From contig NZ_OX638201.1 in the NCBI RefSeq assembly GCF_951805225.1, positions 248,001 to 312,000 of the forward strand: 64,000 nucleotides of DNA. The letters are read 5' to 3'. A program made the translations under genes and the position numbers. The stretch comes from an uncultured Flavobacterium sp. (GTDB taxonomy: Bacteria > Bacteroidota > Bacteroidia > Flavobacteriales > Flavobacteriaceae). This document shows positions 28,482-37,957 of the stretch, piece by piece. The notes beneath the pieces were generated by a model. The model was not told the DNA's origin. It did not search any database and saw only the letters and a list, made by a program, of their open reading frames with translations. Within the stretch, counting starts at the first letter, position 1, and each line of letters opens with the position of its first letter.

Positions 28482-28580
28482 ATAAATGAACACGAATTTC
28501 ACGAATTGACACTAATTCTTTCATGAAATTAATTCCACAGAATATAAGTTAAACTTTAAAATTTGTGCTAATTCGTGAAA
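28482..28580. repeat. Degenerate CACGAATTTCACGAATT inverted repeat
   Basis: The left arm ACACGAATTTCACGAATT and the right arm AATTCGTGAAATTTGTGTT are nearly complementary over 18 bases, with an A/T-rich interior. Related to 23225-23360. Confidence 0.6.
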
Positions 28581-28593
28581 TTTGTGTTTGTAT

Positions 28594-30330
28594 TTAGATA
28601 CCTTCTTTTAGATGTTTGTAATTTGATTTAATAGTATCTATAACTTCTTCCATTTTGCCGCCAAGCATTAATCTCGTCATTGATTTTGTCATACCAATTA
28701 CTTGTTTCCATTCTACAGTTGGTGGCATTGCAAGCGCATTCGGATTCGTGAAAATATTCAGTAAAACGGGACCGTTATGACGAAATGCATTTTCAATTGC
28801 AGTTTCAACTTCTTCGGGTTTGTGAACATTTATACCTTGAAAACCCATTGCCTGAGCGATCAAACCAAAATCTGGATTCACCATATCGGTTTCATTATCG
28901 GGTAAACCGTTCACTTCCATTTCGAGTTTTACCATTCCCAAAGCACGATTATTAAAAACAATGATTTTGATCGGAATATTATATTGATTTATTGTTGCTA
29001 AATCACCCAAAAGCATCGACAATCCTCCATCGCCACACATTGCGATAACTTGTTTTTCGGGATGTGCGAGCGCTGCTCCAATAGCCATTGGCATTGCATT
29101 TGCCATTGATCCGTGATTAAAAGAACCCAGCATTTTTCGTTCTCCCGTTCCTTTAATAAAACGAGCGCCCCAAACGCAAGTCATTCCCGTATCTACCGTA
29201 AAAATGGCATCTTTATTGGCTAATTTATCAATAATATGCGCGACATATTCCGGCTGAATTGTGTCTTCGCCGCCATTATCATCAATATAAGTATTCATGT
29301 TTTCTTTTACACTGGCGTATGATTTAAGTTGCGCTTGTAGAAAACTATCATCCGTTTTGGTTTCCAGAAGAGGTAATAAAGCTTCAATAGTATCGGCTAC
29401 ATCGCCACATAATCCCATGTACAGATTTGCGCGTCGGCCTAAACGTTCAGAACTTGTATCGATCTGAATAATTTTATTATCTGTTGGCATGAATTTATCA
29501 TACGGAAAATCAGTTCCCAGCAATAAAACCAAATGAGATTCGTGCATACTATGATATGCCGAAGGTTGTCCGAGTAAACCTGTCATTCCTATTTCGTTAG
29601 GATTATTAGGCTGAATGCTCATTTTTCCTCTAAAAGAATATCCTACCGGAGCTTTAATATGTTGAGATAATTGTACGACTTGATCGTGCGCTTTTTCGGC
29701 GCCAATTCCGCAGAATAAAGTGATTTTGGTACTTTCGTTTATAGCTTTTGCTAAATGTTGCAATTCAGTATCTGAAGGTCTGATTACAGGATTACAATGA
29801 AAAAACTGAGTAGAAATGTTACTTTCAACCGCTTTTAATTCCGAAACATCGCCCGGTAAACCAATCACGGCAACACCTTTTTTGCCCAAAGCGTGCTGAA
29901 TGGCAGTTTGTATAATTCGGGGCGCTTGTTCAGCCGTCATAATCATCTGATTGTAACAACTGCAATCGTCGAAAAGCTTAAGAGTATTGGTTTCCTGGAA
30001 ATAATCCATTCCCATTTCGCCCGTATTAATTGTAGATGCAATTGCTAATAAAGGCACGTGTGAACGATGTGCATCATACAAACCATTAATTAAATGCACA
30101 TGTCCGGGACCACAACTTCCGGCACAAACGGCAAAACCATCCAATTCGGCTTCAGCAGCAGCTGCATAAGCGCCAACTTCTTCATGCCGAACATGAATCC
30201 ATTTTATTTTTCCGTTTCTGCGTATCGCATCATTAAAATAATTTAAACTATCGCCTGTAACCGCATAAACGCGTTTTACTCCGGCTTCTACCAACATTTC
30301 AACTAATTGTTCTGCAACTATTTTACTCAT
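28594..30330 (-). CDS. poxB: Pyruvate dehydrogenase (quinone) / pyruvate oxidase type ThDP enzyme
   Basis: 578 residues, close to E. coli PoxB (572). The three domains of a ThDP decarboxylase are present: a PYR domain with activating Glu in HVRHEEVGAYAAAAEAEL (residues 50-51), a central FAD-type domain (CGIGAEKAHDQV, GLLGQPSAYHSMHESHLVLL) and a PP domain with the GDG-N motif from residue 433 (GDGGLSMLLGDLATINQYN). PoxB oxidises pyruvate to acetate and CO2, passing electrons to quinone at the membrane. An acetolactate-synthase-like relative is the alternative; synteny gives no help. Confidence 0.82.
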   Translation of the reverse strand: MSKIVAEQLVEMLVEAGVKRVYAVTGDSLNYFNDAIRRNGKIKWIHVRHEEVGAYAAAAEAELDGFAVCAGSCGPGHVHLINGLYDAHRSHVPLLAIASTINTGEMGMDYFQETNTLKLFDDCSCYNQMIMTAEQAPRIIQTAIQHALGKKGVAVIGLPGDVSELKAVESNISTQFFHCNPVIRPSDTELQHLAKAINESTKITLFCGIGAEKAHDQVVQLSQHIKAPVGYSFRGKMSIQPNNPNEIGMTGLLGQPSAYHSMHESHLVLLLGTDFPYDKFMPTDNKIIQIDTSSERLGRRANLYMGLCGDVADTIEALLPLLETKTDDSFLQAQLKSYASVKENMNTYIDDNGGEDTIQPEYVAHIIDKLANKDAIFTVDTGMTCVWGARFIKGTGERKMLGSFNHGSMANAMPMAIGAALAHPEKQVIAMCGDGGLSMLLGDLATINQYNIPIKIIVFNNRALGMVKLEMEVNGLPDNETDMVNPDFGLIAQAMGFQGINVHKPEEVETAIENAFRHNGPVLLNIFTNPNALAMPPTVEWKQVIGMTKSMTRLMLGGKMEEVIDTIKSNYKHLKEGI

Positions 30331-30468
30331 GGATTATATTTTTAAAATTAATATTCAGATCGTATAAACATTGGTTATCGTTTACTTTCTAATGATTACA
30401 TTTTAAGATACACTGGTTATGATGTAAAAGCGGTTTTGGTATGGGTTTATAAATTTAGGAAATTTTTT

Positions 30469-30535
30469 ATAGAAACTAAGATTCTGAGGTTCTAAGTTGC
30501 TAAGTTTTTTTTGAAGGTTCTGAGATTCTAAGCTA
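30469..30535. repeat. Degenerate CTAAG/CTGAG heptad tract
   Basis: Consecutive units such as ACTAAGATTCTGAGGTTCTA and AGTTGCTAAG recur at roughly 7-base steps. Related tracts lie at 1133-1165, 30961-31008 and 31580-31683. They are low-complexity intergenic DNA with no gene. Confidence 0.55.
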
Positions 30536-30585
30536 CTATTCCGAGGCTTCGGGCAATGCCATTAAGTTAATATATTTTAGATTTT

Positions 30586-30777
30586 GTTCCATCGGAACAC
30601 CTTATTGGTAGAAAAAAAATGCATCGTGAGAAACATCGTCCCATTGGGACGTTTGATAAATTGTATATGTAATCTGCATATGTTTTTACCAAATATTATT
30701 TATAAAATCAAACGTTCCTACGGAACGTGAAAAAACGCCGTCTTTATTGAGCTACCAATGAAATGTTCCGATGGAAC
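30586..30777. repeat. REP/BIME-like composite element, sister family
   Basis: Order: GTTCC-ATC-GGAAC (30586-30598), ATTGGTAG (30604-30611), CGTCCC-ATT-GGGACG (30637-30651), ACGTTCC-TAC-GGAACGT (30712-30728), CTACCAAT (30752-30759), GTTCC-GAT-GGAAC (30765-30777). Layout is identical to the elements at 43744 and 51247, but the hairpin sequences differ and remain self-complementary. The rest of the 30331-31004 gap holds heptad tracts and no gene. Confidence 0.75.
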
Positions 30778-31004
30778 AAAAAAAGTGATGAGATATTATT
30801 CTTAACAAATTGTTCCATTGGATTTTTCCTTAACTTGATAAGGTTGGGTTTCGGGACTAAGTTTTTCTTTTGCGGGAAAGACAAAACAAAGGTTCAAAGG
30901 AACAAGTTTTTGATCTTGTTTACCTTTGAACCTTTGTTTTTTAAGAATCGAAGATTCTAGTTTCTTTTAACTTAGAACCTTAGTAACTCAGAACCTAAGA
31001 ACCT

Positions 31005-31532
31005 TTAGAAAGGATCCGCAGTCACTTTAAACTTCATATCTGCCTTAACCGTTACATCTTTGGTAAGTGTTTCTTTTAAGGTAACCTGAGTTCTGATTTT
31101 ATATTTATCGGATTTAATATATTGATCTAATTTTTTATCGGTACAAATTAAATCGATCATATTCGTTGTTTCGTTGATATTGTCCTGATAAGCCAATTCT
31201 ATTTCGTCAGAATCGGTAGTAGAAATAAACAAGTGAATCGATTTTAAAAACGTAAATGTCTTATCTGCAGGATTTGTGATCGTCAATTTAAGCGATTTCA
31301 GTTTTACATCTTTCACCAAACTAGCTTTGGTTTTGTTGTTTGCAAATTCAGCTGATGAATTTGTAGTAACGTCAGGCGTAATAATTTCTGATGGCAAATT
31401 AACTGGAAAAGAGCTTTTGATCTGAATCGAAGCTTGATTCGAAATTGTAAAAGTCAACAAGTCGTCGACCGCACTGCAAGAATTTAAAAATACAGCTAAA
31501 AAAAGAATAAGGGCAATTGATTTTGATTTCAT
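31005..31532 (-). CDS. Predicted lipoprotein with a LEA/WHy-like beta domain
   Basis: 175 residues, with lipobox FLNSC (Cys19) after MKSKSIALILFLAVF. The mature part is beta-rich and has VKLKSLKLTITNPADKTFTF, resembling the strand pattern of LEA14/WHy-like extracellular domains. That likeness is weak. No catalytic residues are seen. It lies between two degenerate heptad tracts and divergent from guaA. Function unknown. Confidence 0.72.
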   Translation of the reverse strand: MKSKSIALILFLAVFLNSCSAVDDLLTFTISNQASIQIKSSFPVNLPSEIITPDVTTNSSAEFANNKTKASLVKDVKLKSLKLTITNPADKTFTFLKSIHLFISTTDSDEIELAYQDNINETTNMIDLICTDKKLDQYIKSDKYKIRTQVTLKETLTKDVTVKADMKFKVTADPF

Positions 31533-31579
31533 AAAATGGGTTTTTCTCTAAATACGGATTTTTTTGAAGGTTGGATTTT

Positions 31580-31683
31580 TCTTTTGAAGGTACTAAGTTT
31601 CTGAGTTACTAAGACGCTAAGTAACTAAGTTTTTTTTGACGATCCAACACCTTAGAAGCTTAGCAACTTAGAAACTTAGAACC
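31580..31683. repeat. Degenerate CTAAG heptad tract upstream of guaA
   Basis: Units such as GGTACTAAGTTTCTGAGTTA and CTAAGACGCTAAGTAACTAA are followed by an inverted series CTTAGAAGCTTAGCAACTTA, so the tract can fold on itself. It lies between two divergent genes and ends about 60 bp before guaA. Confidence 0.6.
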
Positions 31684-31743
31684 TATATAGAAAAAAAATA
31701 AAAATCCATTTTTCATTTTGGAATATAAAAAGTATTTTTGCGC

Positions 31744-33273
31744 ATGCAACACAACGTACTTATTTTAGATTTCGGATCGCAATATACACAGCTTATTGCG
31801 CGTAGAGTTCGCGAATTAAATATATTCTGCGAAATTTTCCCTTACAATCACTTTCCTAGTGATTTATCACCTTATAAAGCCGTAATTTTAGGAGGAAGCC
31901 CATTTTCTGTTCGTGCAGAAGATGCTCCACATCCTGATTTATCTCAAATTCGAGGCAAGCTTCCAATGTTGGCAGTTTGTTATGGAGCACAATACTTAGC
32001 ACATTTTAGTGGAGGTGAAGTAGCAGCTTCGAACACCAGAGAATATGGTAGAGCTAATTTATCTTATATTAAGGAGAACGAAGTTTTCTTTAACGGAGTT
32101 TCAGAAAACAGTCAGGTTTGGATGAGCCATAGCGATAGTATCAAAGCTTTGCCAACAAATGCTGTAAAATTAGCAAGCACGCATGACGTAGAATATGCAG
32201 CTTACAAAATTGAAGGCGAAACAACTTATGCAATTCAGTATCACCCAGAAGTTTTCCATTCTACAGATGGATCAAAAATGCTGAAAAACTTTTTAGTAGA
32301 CATTGCCGAAGTTCCTCAAAACTTTACACCAAATGCTTTCGTAGAAGAAATGGTGGCAGAATTAAAAGAGAAAGTAGGAAATGATAAAGTAGTTTTAGGA
32401 CTTTCTGGAGGAGTAGATTCTACTGTAGCAGCAGTTTTATTACACCAGGCAATTGGAAAAAACTTATACTGTATTTTCGTAAATAACGGTTTACTTCGTA
32501 AAAACGAATTCCAAAATGTATTAGATCAATACAAAGGAATGGGATTGAACGTAAAAGGAGTAGACGCTGGAGATCGTTTCCTTGGCGAGTTAGCCGGAAT
32601 CAGTGATCCTGAAACAAAACGTAAAACTATTGGTCGTGTATTTATCGAAGTTTTTGATGATGAATCACACTTAATCGAAGACGTAAAATGGTTGGCGCAA
32701 GGAACTATTTATCCTGACGTAATCGAATCAGTTTCGGTAAAAGGACCATCGGCAACAATTAAATCGCATCATAATGTAGGTGGATTGCCGGATTATATGA
32801 AATTAAAAATTGTAGAACCACTTAGAATGTTGTTTAAAGACGAAGTTCGTAGAGTTGGAGCTACTTTAGGAATAGATCCTGAATTATTAGGAAGACACCC
32901 TTTCCCGGGACCAGGATTATCAATCAGAATTTTAGGAGATATTACTCCTGAGAAAGTTCAGATTTTGCAAGATGTTGACGCTGTTTTCATCGATGGATTA
33001 AAATCTTGGGGATTATATGACAAAGTTTGGCAAGCTGGAGCAATTTTGCTTCCGGTAAACAGTGTTGGTGTTATGGGAGATGAGCGTACTTACGAAAAAG
33101 TAGTAGCGCTTAGAGCCGTAGAATCAACAGATGGTATGACTGCTGACTGGGTTCATTTACCTTATGATTTCTTGATGAAAGTGTCAAATGACATTATAAA
33201 TAAAGTAAAAGGCGTGAACCGTGTGGTTTACGACATAAGCTCAAAACCACCTGCAACAATTGAGTGGGAATAG
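31744..33273 (+). CDS. guaA: GMP synthase (glutamine-hydrolysing)
   Basis: Converts XMP to GMP using glutamine and ATP in the cytoplasm. 509 residues from ATG 31744 (MQHNVLILDFGSQYTQLIAR); a TTG two codons earlier is not needed. The class I amidotransferase triad is C79 (AVCYGAQYLA), H167 and E169 (QYHPEVFHS). The ATP pyrophosphatase P-loop is SGGVDS (221-226). The C-terminal dimerisation part ends PPATIEWE. Full length for the family. A terminator hairpin separates it from the LysM gene. Confidence 0.97.
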   Translation: MQHNVLILDFGSQYTQLIARRVRELNIFCEIFPYNHFPSDLSPYKAVILGGSPFSVRAEDAPHPDLSQIRGKLPMLAVCYGAQYLAHFSGGEVAASNTREYGRANLSYIKENEVFFNGVSENSQVWMSHSDSIKALPTNAVKLASTHDVEYAAYKIEGETTYAIQYHPEVFHSTDGSKMLKNFLVDIAEVPQNFTPNAFVEEMVAELKEKVGNDKVVLGLSGGVDSTVAAVLLHQAIGKNLYCIFVNNGLLRKNEFQNVLDQYKGMGLNVKGVDAGDRFLGELAGISDPETKRKTIGRVFIEVFDDESHLIEDVKWLAQGTIYPDVIESVSVKGPSATIKSHHNVGGLPDYMKLKIVEPLRMLFKDEVRRVGATLGIDPELLGRHPFPGPGLSIRILGDITPEKVQILQDVDAVFIDGLKSWGLYDKVWQAGAILLPVNSVGVMGDERTYEKVVALRAVESTDGMTADWVHLPYDFLMKVSNDIINKVKGVNRVVYDISSKPPATIEWE

Positions 33274-33284
33274 TATTGTTTTTC

Positions 33285-33320
33285 AAATTAAGGCGTTACA
33301 TTTGTAATGCCTTAATTTTT
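33285..33320 (+). terminator. Terminator after guaA
   Basis: AAATTAAGGCGTTAC (33285-33299) pairs with GTAATGCCTTAATTT, with one G-T pair and a 4-nt loop, and then runs into T's. Confidence 0.8.
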
Positions 33321-33334
33321 TAAACCTACTAATT

Positions 33335-35251
33335 ATGAGAGAGTTTTTAACGATTTCTCTTGTGTTTATTTTGTCTTTTAACAAAATAACTGCGCAAGAT
33401 TCAATTATTAAACACAAAATTCAAAAAGGAGAAACCGCTTATTTTATTGCCCAAAAATACAAGGTTTCAATTGATGAAATTTACAAACTCAACCCCGAAG
33501 CGCAAAACGGAATCAAAGACAATCAGATTATCAGGATTCCTGTTCACGGTGAAGGAAAAGAAAAAACTAACCAACAAATTACCCATATTGTTGGTGCAAA
33601 AGAAACGCTTTTTGGCTTATCGAAACAATACAATGTTTCTGTAGAAGCGCTACAAAATGCAAATCCAATTCTTGCCAACGGACTTCAGATTGGTCAGGAA
33701 TTAATTATTCCGCAGAATCCTGCAAATATTTCCAAAACAGAAAGTACAGCTTCGTCAAAAGTGACACATCAGGTTGTTGCTAAAGAATCTTTGTTTAGCA
33801 TTGCGAGACAATACAATGTTTCCGTACAGGATTTAGAAAATCAAAACAAAGATATTCTTCAAAACGGTTTGCAAATTGGTCAGACAATTGTAATTCCAAA
33901 CAAACGAAAAACCTTAGACGGAAGAGTTCGTGTGATCAATCAGGAAACTATTTTTCATGTGGTCGAGCCAAAGGAAACCAAATTCTCGATTGCCAAAAAA
34001 TACGGAATTTCAATCGATCAGTTAGAATCTCAAAATCCTGAAATTGTAAACGGATTAATTGTTGGCAATAAATTAGCCATTAATACCAAAGAAGTTAAGC
34101 CCACAAACGAAAGTGAAGAATTGATGTTGGCTCTTGCCGAAAAACAAGTTGTGGTCGAAAAAGGAAAAGCCAAAACGGTTGAAATTGATGATTTAAAAGA
34201 CAGATTGGTGGTTCAGAAAGAAATGAATCAGAAGATTATTAAGATTAATGATCTGAAAGTTAATCTGAATGATATGAATGGTTCTAAAGAAAATTCAGTT
34301 GAGAAATTACGTTTAGTTTTAGAAGCCAATAAAAATGTGCAGGATATTTTAATGGCAAAATTAGATTCATTAGTCAATACAATGAATAATGATTTGGTTG
34401 AGTTAAAACGAATGGATGTTTTGAATATTGACCAATCAAAACGTCTGGAAAAACAATCGTATGAAAGCATCGGAAAAACAAGCGAGCTATCTTCTCAACT
34501 AAAGAAAGAACTGGCTGAAAACCGAAAAGCTTACGCCGGATTAATGAATAAAGTTGAAAGAATTGCTGTTGAAGAAAATCAGGAATACAAGAAGAAAATC
34601 CGCGAAAGCGAGAAAAATAATACTTCGACTTCCTTGCAGCAACGACTTTCGCTTGACGAAATTAAACGTTATAAAATAGAGCAGGAGCAAGGTGATGCAC
34701 AAAATCAGCTTTTGATTGCAAAAATTGATTCCTTAGATATTCAGAAAAAAATTGAAGTAAAGCGTCATATTAGTAAAGCTTCGTTTTATAGTATGGAAGC
34801 CCGAAAATTTGATGATAAACTGGCTTTGGTAAAATTGAAAAAGTATCAGGATCAAGCGGTTAAAAATCAAAGTAAAAATGCTTCCGCCGAAGCTGCAAAA
34901 ACAATTTCGCTGGAAGAAATGAAGCGCGAATTAAAGGAAAATCCTCTTAAAAATGACAAAACAATAAAGGTTGAAGTTTTTGATAATCTTAGGGAAGTTT
35001 CAAACGGCTATTACTTAGTTTTAGGTATATTTACAGACGCGACGCTAAGAGATAAGCTCATTATGAAACTCATTGATTCTGGTGATTTTAACGCTAGTTT
35101 CTTCTTTAATATCAACAGTCTTTCGTATTATGTTTATTCGGATAAGTTCGAAAATATGGAAGAAGTGCTCTATCAATGCAAGAAAAAAGAAGAAGATGAG
35201 TTATATAAAGAGATCGTTATTGCTAAGTTAGAAATTGATCTTAGAGAATAA
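33335..35251 (+). CDS. Secreted protein with four LysM repeats, a coiled coil and a SPOR-like C-terminus
   Basis: 638 residues with signal peptide MREFLTISLVFILSFNKITAQ. Four LysM units lie near 24-68, 82-128, 143-187 and 205-250, each with a KKETxFxIAKKYxVS type core, which bind peptidoglycan. A long charged coiled coil fills about 260-520. The end (about 545-635) has NGYYLVLGIFTDATLRDKLI, resembling a SPOR fold. This fits an envelope protein bound to the cell wall. A second LysM protein follows 95 bp downstream. Confidence 0.82.
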   Translation: MREFLTISLVFILSFNKITAQDSIIKHKIQKGETAYFIAQKYKVSIDEIYKLNPEAQNGIKDNQIIRIPVHGEGKEKTNQQITHIVGAKETLFGLSKQYNVSVEALQNANPILANGLQIGQELIIPQNPANISKTESTASSKVTHQVVAKESLFSIARQYNVSVQDLENQNKDILQNGLQIGQTIVIPNKRKTLDGRVRVINQETIFHVVEPKETKFSIAKKYGISIDQLESQNPEIVNGLIVGNKLAINTKEVKPTNESEELMLALAEKQVVVEKGKAKTVEIDDLKDRLVVQKEMNQKIIKINDLKVNLNDMNGSKENSVEKLRLVLEANKNVQDILMAKLDSLVNTMNNDLVELKRMDVLNIDQSKRLEKQSYESIGKTSELSSQLKKELAENRKAYAGLMNKVERIAVEENQEYKKKIRESEKNNTSTSLQQRLSLDEIKRYKIEQEQGDAQNQLLIAKIDSLDIQKKIEVKRHISKASFYSMEARKFDDKLALVKLKKYQDQAVKNQSKNASAEAAKTISLEEMKRELKENPLKNDKTIKVEVFDNLREVSNGYYLVLGIFTDATLRDKLIMKLIDSGDFNASFFFNINSLSYYVYSDKFENMEEVLYQCKKKEEDELYKEIVIAKLEIDLRE

Positions 35252-35345
35252 TTAGCGCAAAATTAACAAGTGGCAAGAATCTTGTTTTAAAGAGAAATTA
35301 GTAACTTGTTTTTGAATTAGAAATTAAATTGTTTTAAGCCCTATT

Positions 35346-37466
35346 ATGAAATATTATTCAACATTATTGTCTCTGGTTTTTTTTGTTACCTGTAACGCTT
35401 TTTCCCAAGAAAAAGTAGTTAAATACACGGTTTCAAGTGGAGAATCGATAAACCAGATTGCCGTAAAATTTAAGGTTACGCCTTATGATATTTATGCACT
35501 AAATCCGGATGCCAGAAATGGCGTAAAACCAAATACGGTTTTGTTAATCCCAACAAATGGTGCGAAAACTACTGTTGCTAAAACAGAAGATAAATCAGTT
35601 AAAAAAACTGTGGGTAAGAATCCAACTTCGCACGAGGTTCAGCCTAAAGAAACTTTATTTGGGATTGAAAAAAAATATGATATTACCGATGAAGCTTTAA
35701 AAGCAGCAAATCCTTTTTTAGTAAAAGATGGTTTGCAAATTGGACAGACATTGGTAATTCCTGCAAAAGGATCAACAGCAAAAACTGCAGCTACAACTAC
35801 TTCAGCTACAGCTAATAAAACTGTAAAATCTGTTGCACAGGAAAAGTATGTATATCATGATGTTGTAGCAAAAGAAACTAAGTTTTCGATTGCAAAAAAA
35901 TACAATACAACAGTTGAAGATCTCGAAAAACGCAATCCTGAAATTGTTTCGAGTTTGCCTGTAGGATATCGTGTTACTATAAAAGGAACGGCTCCAAAAA
36001 CGGAAATTCCTGCGCAAACGGTTACAAATGTTGCAAAACCAGTTGAAACTAAAAAAGCGGCAGAGACTTCTAAAAAAGCAACTTCTTATATGGAATATCA
36101 GGTAAAACCTAAAGAGACTTTTTATAGTTTAGGAAGAACTTTCCATATCTCGCAAGAAGAATTAACGCAACTAAATCCTGCACTTTCTGAAGGTGTAAAA
36201 GAAGGAATGGTTCTAAAAGTTCCTGCTGGATATTTAGCGCCACAACCAATTATTCCTCAGGAAAAACCTGCTGAAAAAGCAACTGAAGTAGCAATTGACA
36301 AATCGACTGAAAGTACGGCTGGTATTAAAATAGTAGATAAAGTGAAATCTGAAACTGTTTCTGCAAATCCAGAAGTAGTAGAATTGACTAAAAAAAGAGG
36401 TCAGACGGAACGTAAAAAATTAGTTTTGTTATTGCCATTTAATCTGGCAAAAATGCAATATGATACTACAAGTACCGCTAACAGAATCAAAAATGACAAG
36501 TTCCTTAATATGACTCTTGATTTTTATTCGGGAGCTATGATGGCAATAGATTCAGCTAAAACGTTGAAATTGCCAATTGATGTTTCGATTTATGATTCTC
36601 AGGAAACTAAAAGTTCTTCGAATATTGCGAGTTTAATTGCTCAGAATAAATTGCAGGATGCAAATGCTGTGATCGGACCATTTTATCAAAGTAATGCCGA
36701 AGCTACGGCAAATGCATTGCGTTCTTACGAAGTTCCTGTGATTTCGCCATTATCGAAAGATTCAGCGAATCCAATTGAAAACTTATATCAGACAATTCCA
36801 TCGAATGACGTTGTTAGAAATGCGATTTTTGATTATATGCGTTCTAAAAACGGAAATATCGTTGCGGTTGTAGATAAGAAAAAAGAATCTGTGATTAATT
36901 ACATCAAACAAAACCAAAAAGGTGTTGTTTTTGCTGCCTTAACAGAAACTGGCGGATTGGATGTTGCAAATTTAAAAAGTTCATTATTACCAAACCGAAT
37001 GAATTATGTCGTGATGGAAACGGGTAATACTGCAATGGTAAAAACTACGATTAAAGCGTTGCTTGATGTTCAAAAAACATGTCAGGTGCAATTGGTGATT
37101 TTAGAACCAAACAGTACACTTGATACTGATGAAATTAGTTTTGACAATTTGGTAAAACTAAAATTAATGTATCCGTCTGTAACTCGTGAAAGTGATGAAG
37201 CGGGAGTTTTAATTTTCGAAAAACAATATAGATTGAAAAATAAAGTAAACCCAAATACGTATGCAACTCGTGGATTTGATGTTACTTTTGATGCAATGAT
37301 GCGTTTGGTACAAGGAAAAACATATCAGGAAACAGCAGATTTAATGACAACGGAACAAGTTGACAATAAGTTTCAATTTTATAAAAAAGAAGATGGCGGA
37401 CACGCAAACAAAGGTGTTTACATTTTATATTACGATAGCGATTTAACTTTAAAAGTAGCAAATTAA
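35346..37466 (+). CDS. LysM protein fused to a periplasmic-binding-protein-like domain
   Basis: 706 residues with signal peptide MKYYSTLLSLVFFVTCNAFS. Four LysM repeats fill about 24-295 with Lys/Ala/Thr-rich linkers. From about residue 350 a type I periplasmic-binding fold begins: KKLVLLLPFNLAKMQ, LDFYSGAMMAIDSAKTL, ANAVIGPFYQSNAEA, EVPVISPLSKDSANPI. LpoA-type activators of cell-wall synthases use a similar fold, so a wall-synthesis regulator is one option; a ligand sensor is another. The stop overlaps the osmC start (TAATG). Confidence 0.85.
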   Translation: MKYYSTLLSLVFFVTCNAFSQEKVVKYTVSSGESINQIAVKFKVTPYDIYALNPDARNGVKPNTVLLIPTNGAKTTVAKTEDKSVKKTVGKNPTSHEVQPKETLFGIEKKYDITDEALKAANPFLVKDGLQIGQTLVIPAKGSTAKTAATTTSATANKTVKSVAQEKYVYHDVVAKETKFSIAKKYNTTVEDLEKRNPEIVSSLPVGYRVTIKGTAPKTEIPAQTVTNVAKPVETKKAAETSKKATSYMEYQVKPKETFYSLGRTFHISQEELTQLNPALSEGVKEGMVLKVPAGYLAPQPIIPQEKPAEKATEVAIDKSTESTAGIKIVDKVKSETVSANPEVVELTKKRGQTERKKLVLLLPFNLAKMQYDTTSTANRIKNDKFLNMTLDFYSGAMMAIDSAKTLKLPIDVSIYDSQETKSSSNIASLIAQNKLQDANAVIGPFYQSNAEATANALRSYEVPVISPLSKDSANPIENLYQTIPSNDVVRNAIFDYMRSKNGNIVAVVDKKKESVINYIKQNQKGVVFAALTETGGLDVANLKSSLLPNRMNYVVMETGNTAMVKTTIKALLDVQKTCQVQLVILEPNSTLDTDEISFDNLVKLKLMYPSVTRESDEAGVLIFEKQYRLKNKVNPNTYATRGFDVTFDAMMRLVQGKTYQETADLMTTEQVDNKFQFYKKEDGGHANKGVYILYYDSDLTLKVAN

Positions 37467-37867
37467 TGACATCAAAAGTAACCTATTTAGGCGATTTAAG
37501 AACAAGCTCAATTCATGTACAATCAGGAAGCGAAATTATTTCTGATGCACCACTTGATAATAACGGAAAAGGTGAAGCTTTTTCTCCAACAGATACTGTT
37601 GCCAATGCTTTGGCAAGTTGCATGATGACTATTATGGGAATCAAAGCACGCGATTTGAATGTAGATTTCGTTGGCTCAACTGCCGAAGTGACTAAAATAA
37701 TGAACGCTGAACCAAGAAGAATTGGAGCAATCGAAATTGTTTTTGACATGCAAGGTGTTGAAGACGAAAAAAGCAGAACAATTCTTGAACGTGCAGGAAT
37801 GACTTGCCCGGTATTCTTGAGTTTAAGTTCAGAAATTGATAAACGAATTACTTTTAACTGGAAGTAA
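37466..37867 (+). CDS. OsmC/Ohr family protein
   Basis: 133 residues, cytoplasmic. The two conserved cysteines are in ALASCMMTIMG and ERAGMTCPVFLS, the peroxidatic and resolving positions of the family, which reduces organic hydroperoxides. Its ATG shares one base with the previous stop codon, so translation is coupled to the LysM-binding protein gene. That pairing has no obvious biochemical reason. A strong terminator follows. Confidence 0.88.
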   Translation: MTSKVTYLGDLRTSSIHVQSGSEIISDAPLDNNGKGEAFSPTDTVANALASCMMTIMGIKARDLNVDFVGSTAEVTKIMNAEPRRIGAIEIVFDMQGVEDEKSRTILERAGMTCPVFLSLSSEIDKRITFNWK

Positions 37868-37887
37868 TTTTGTAAATGATAAAAGCA

Positions 37888-37922
37888 AAAAAAGCCATCC
37901 GATAATCGGGTGGCTTTTTTTT
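37888..37922 (+). terminator. Terminator after osmC
   Basis: GCCATCCGAT and ATCGGGTGGC form a stem flanked by A's on the left and a long T-run on the right (37914-37922). It ends the LysM-OsmC transcript. Confidence 0.85.
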
Positions 37923-37957
37923 GTTTTTAAGCTTTAAGCGTAAATTTAAACACAATA

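Noticed and set aside
30763..30960. Short plus-strand open frame of 65 codons
   Set aside because: It starts inside a REP-like hairpin and continues through heptad-type repeat DNA, with no protein features.
31733..31740. TATTTTTG matching the -7 promoter consensus before guaA
   Set aside because: It ends only 3 bases before the ATG and no TTG lies about 20 bases upstream, so a chance match in A/T-rich DNA is likely.
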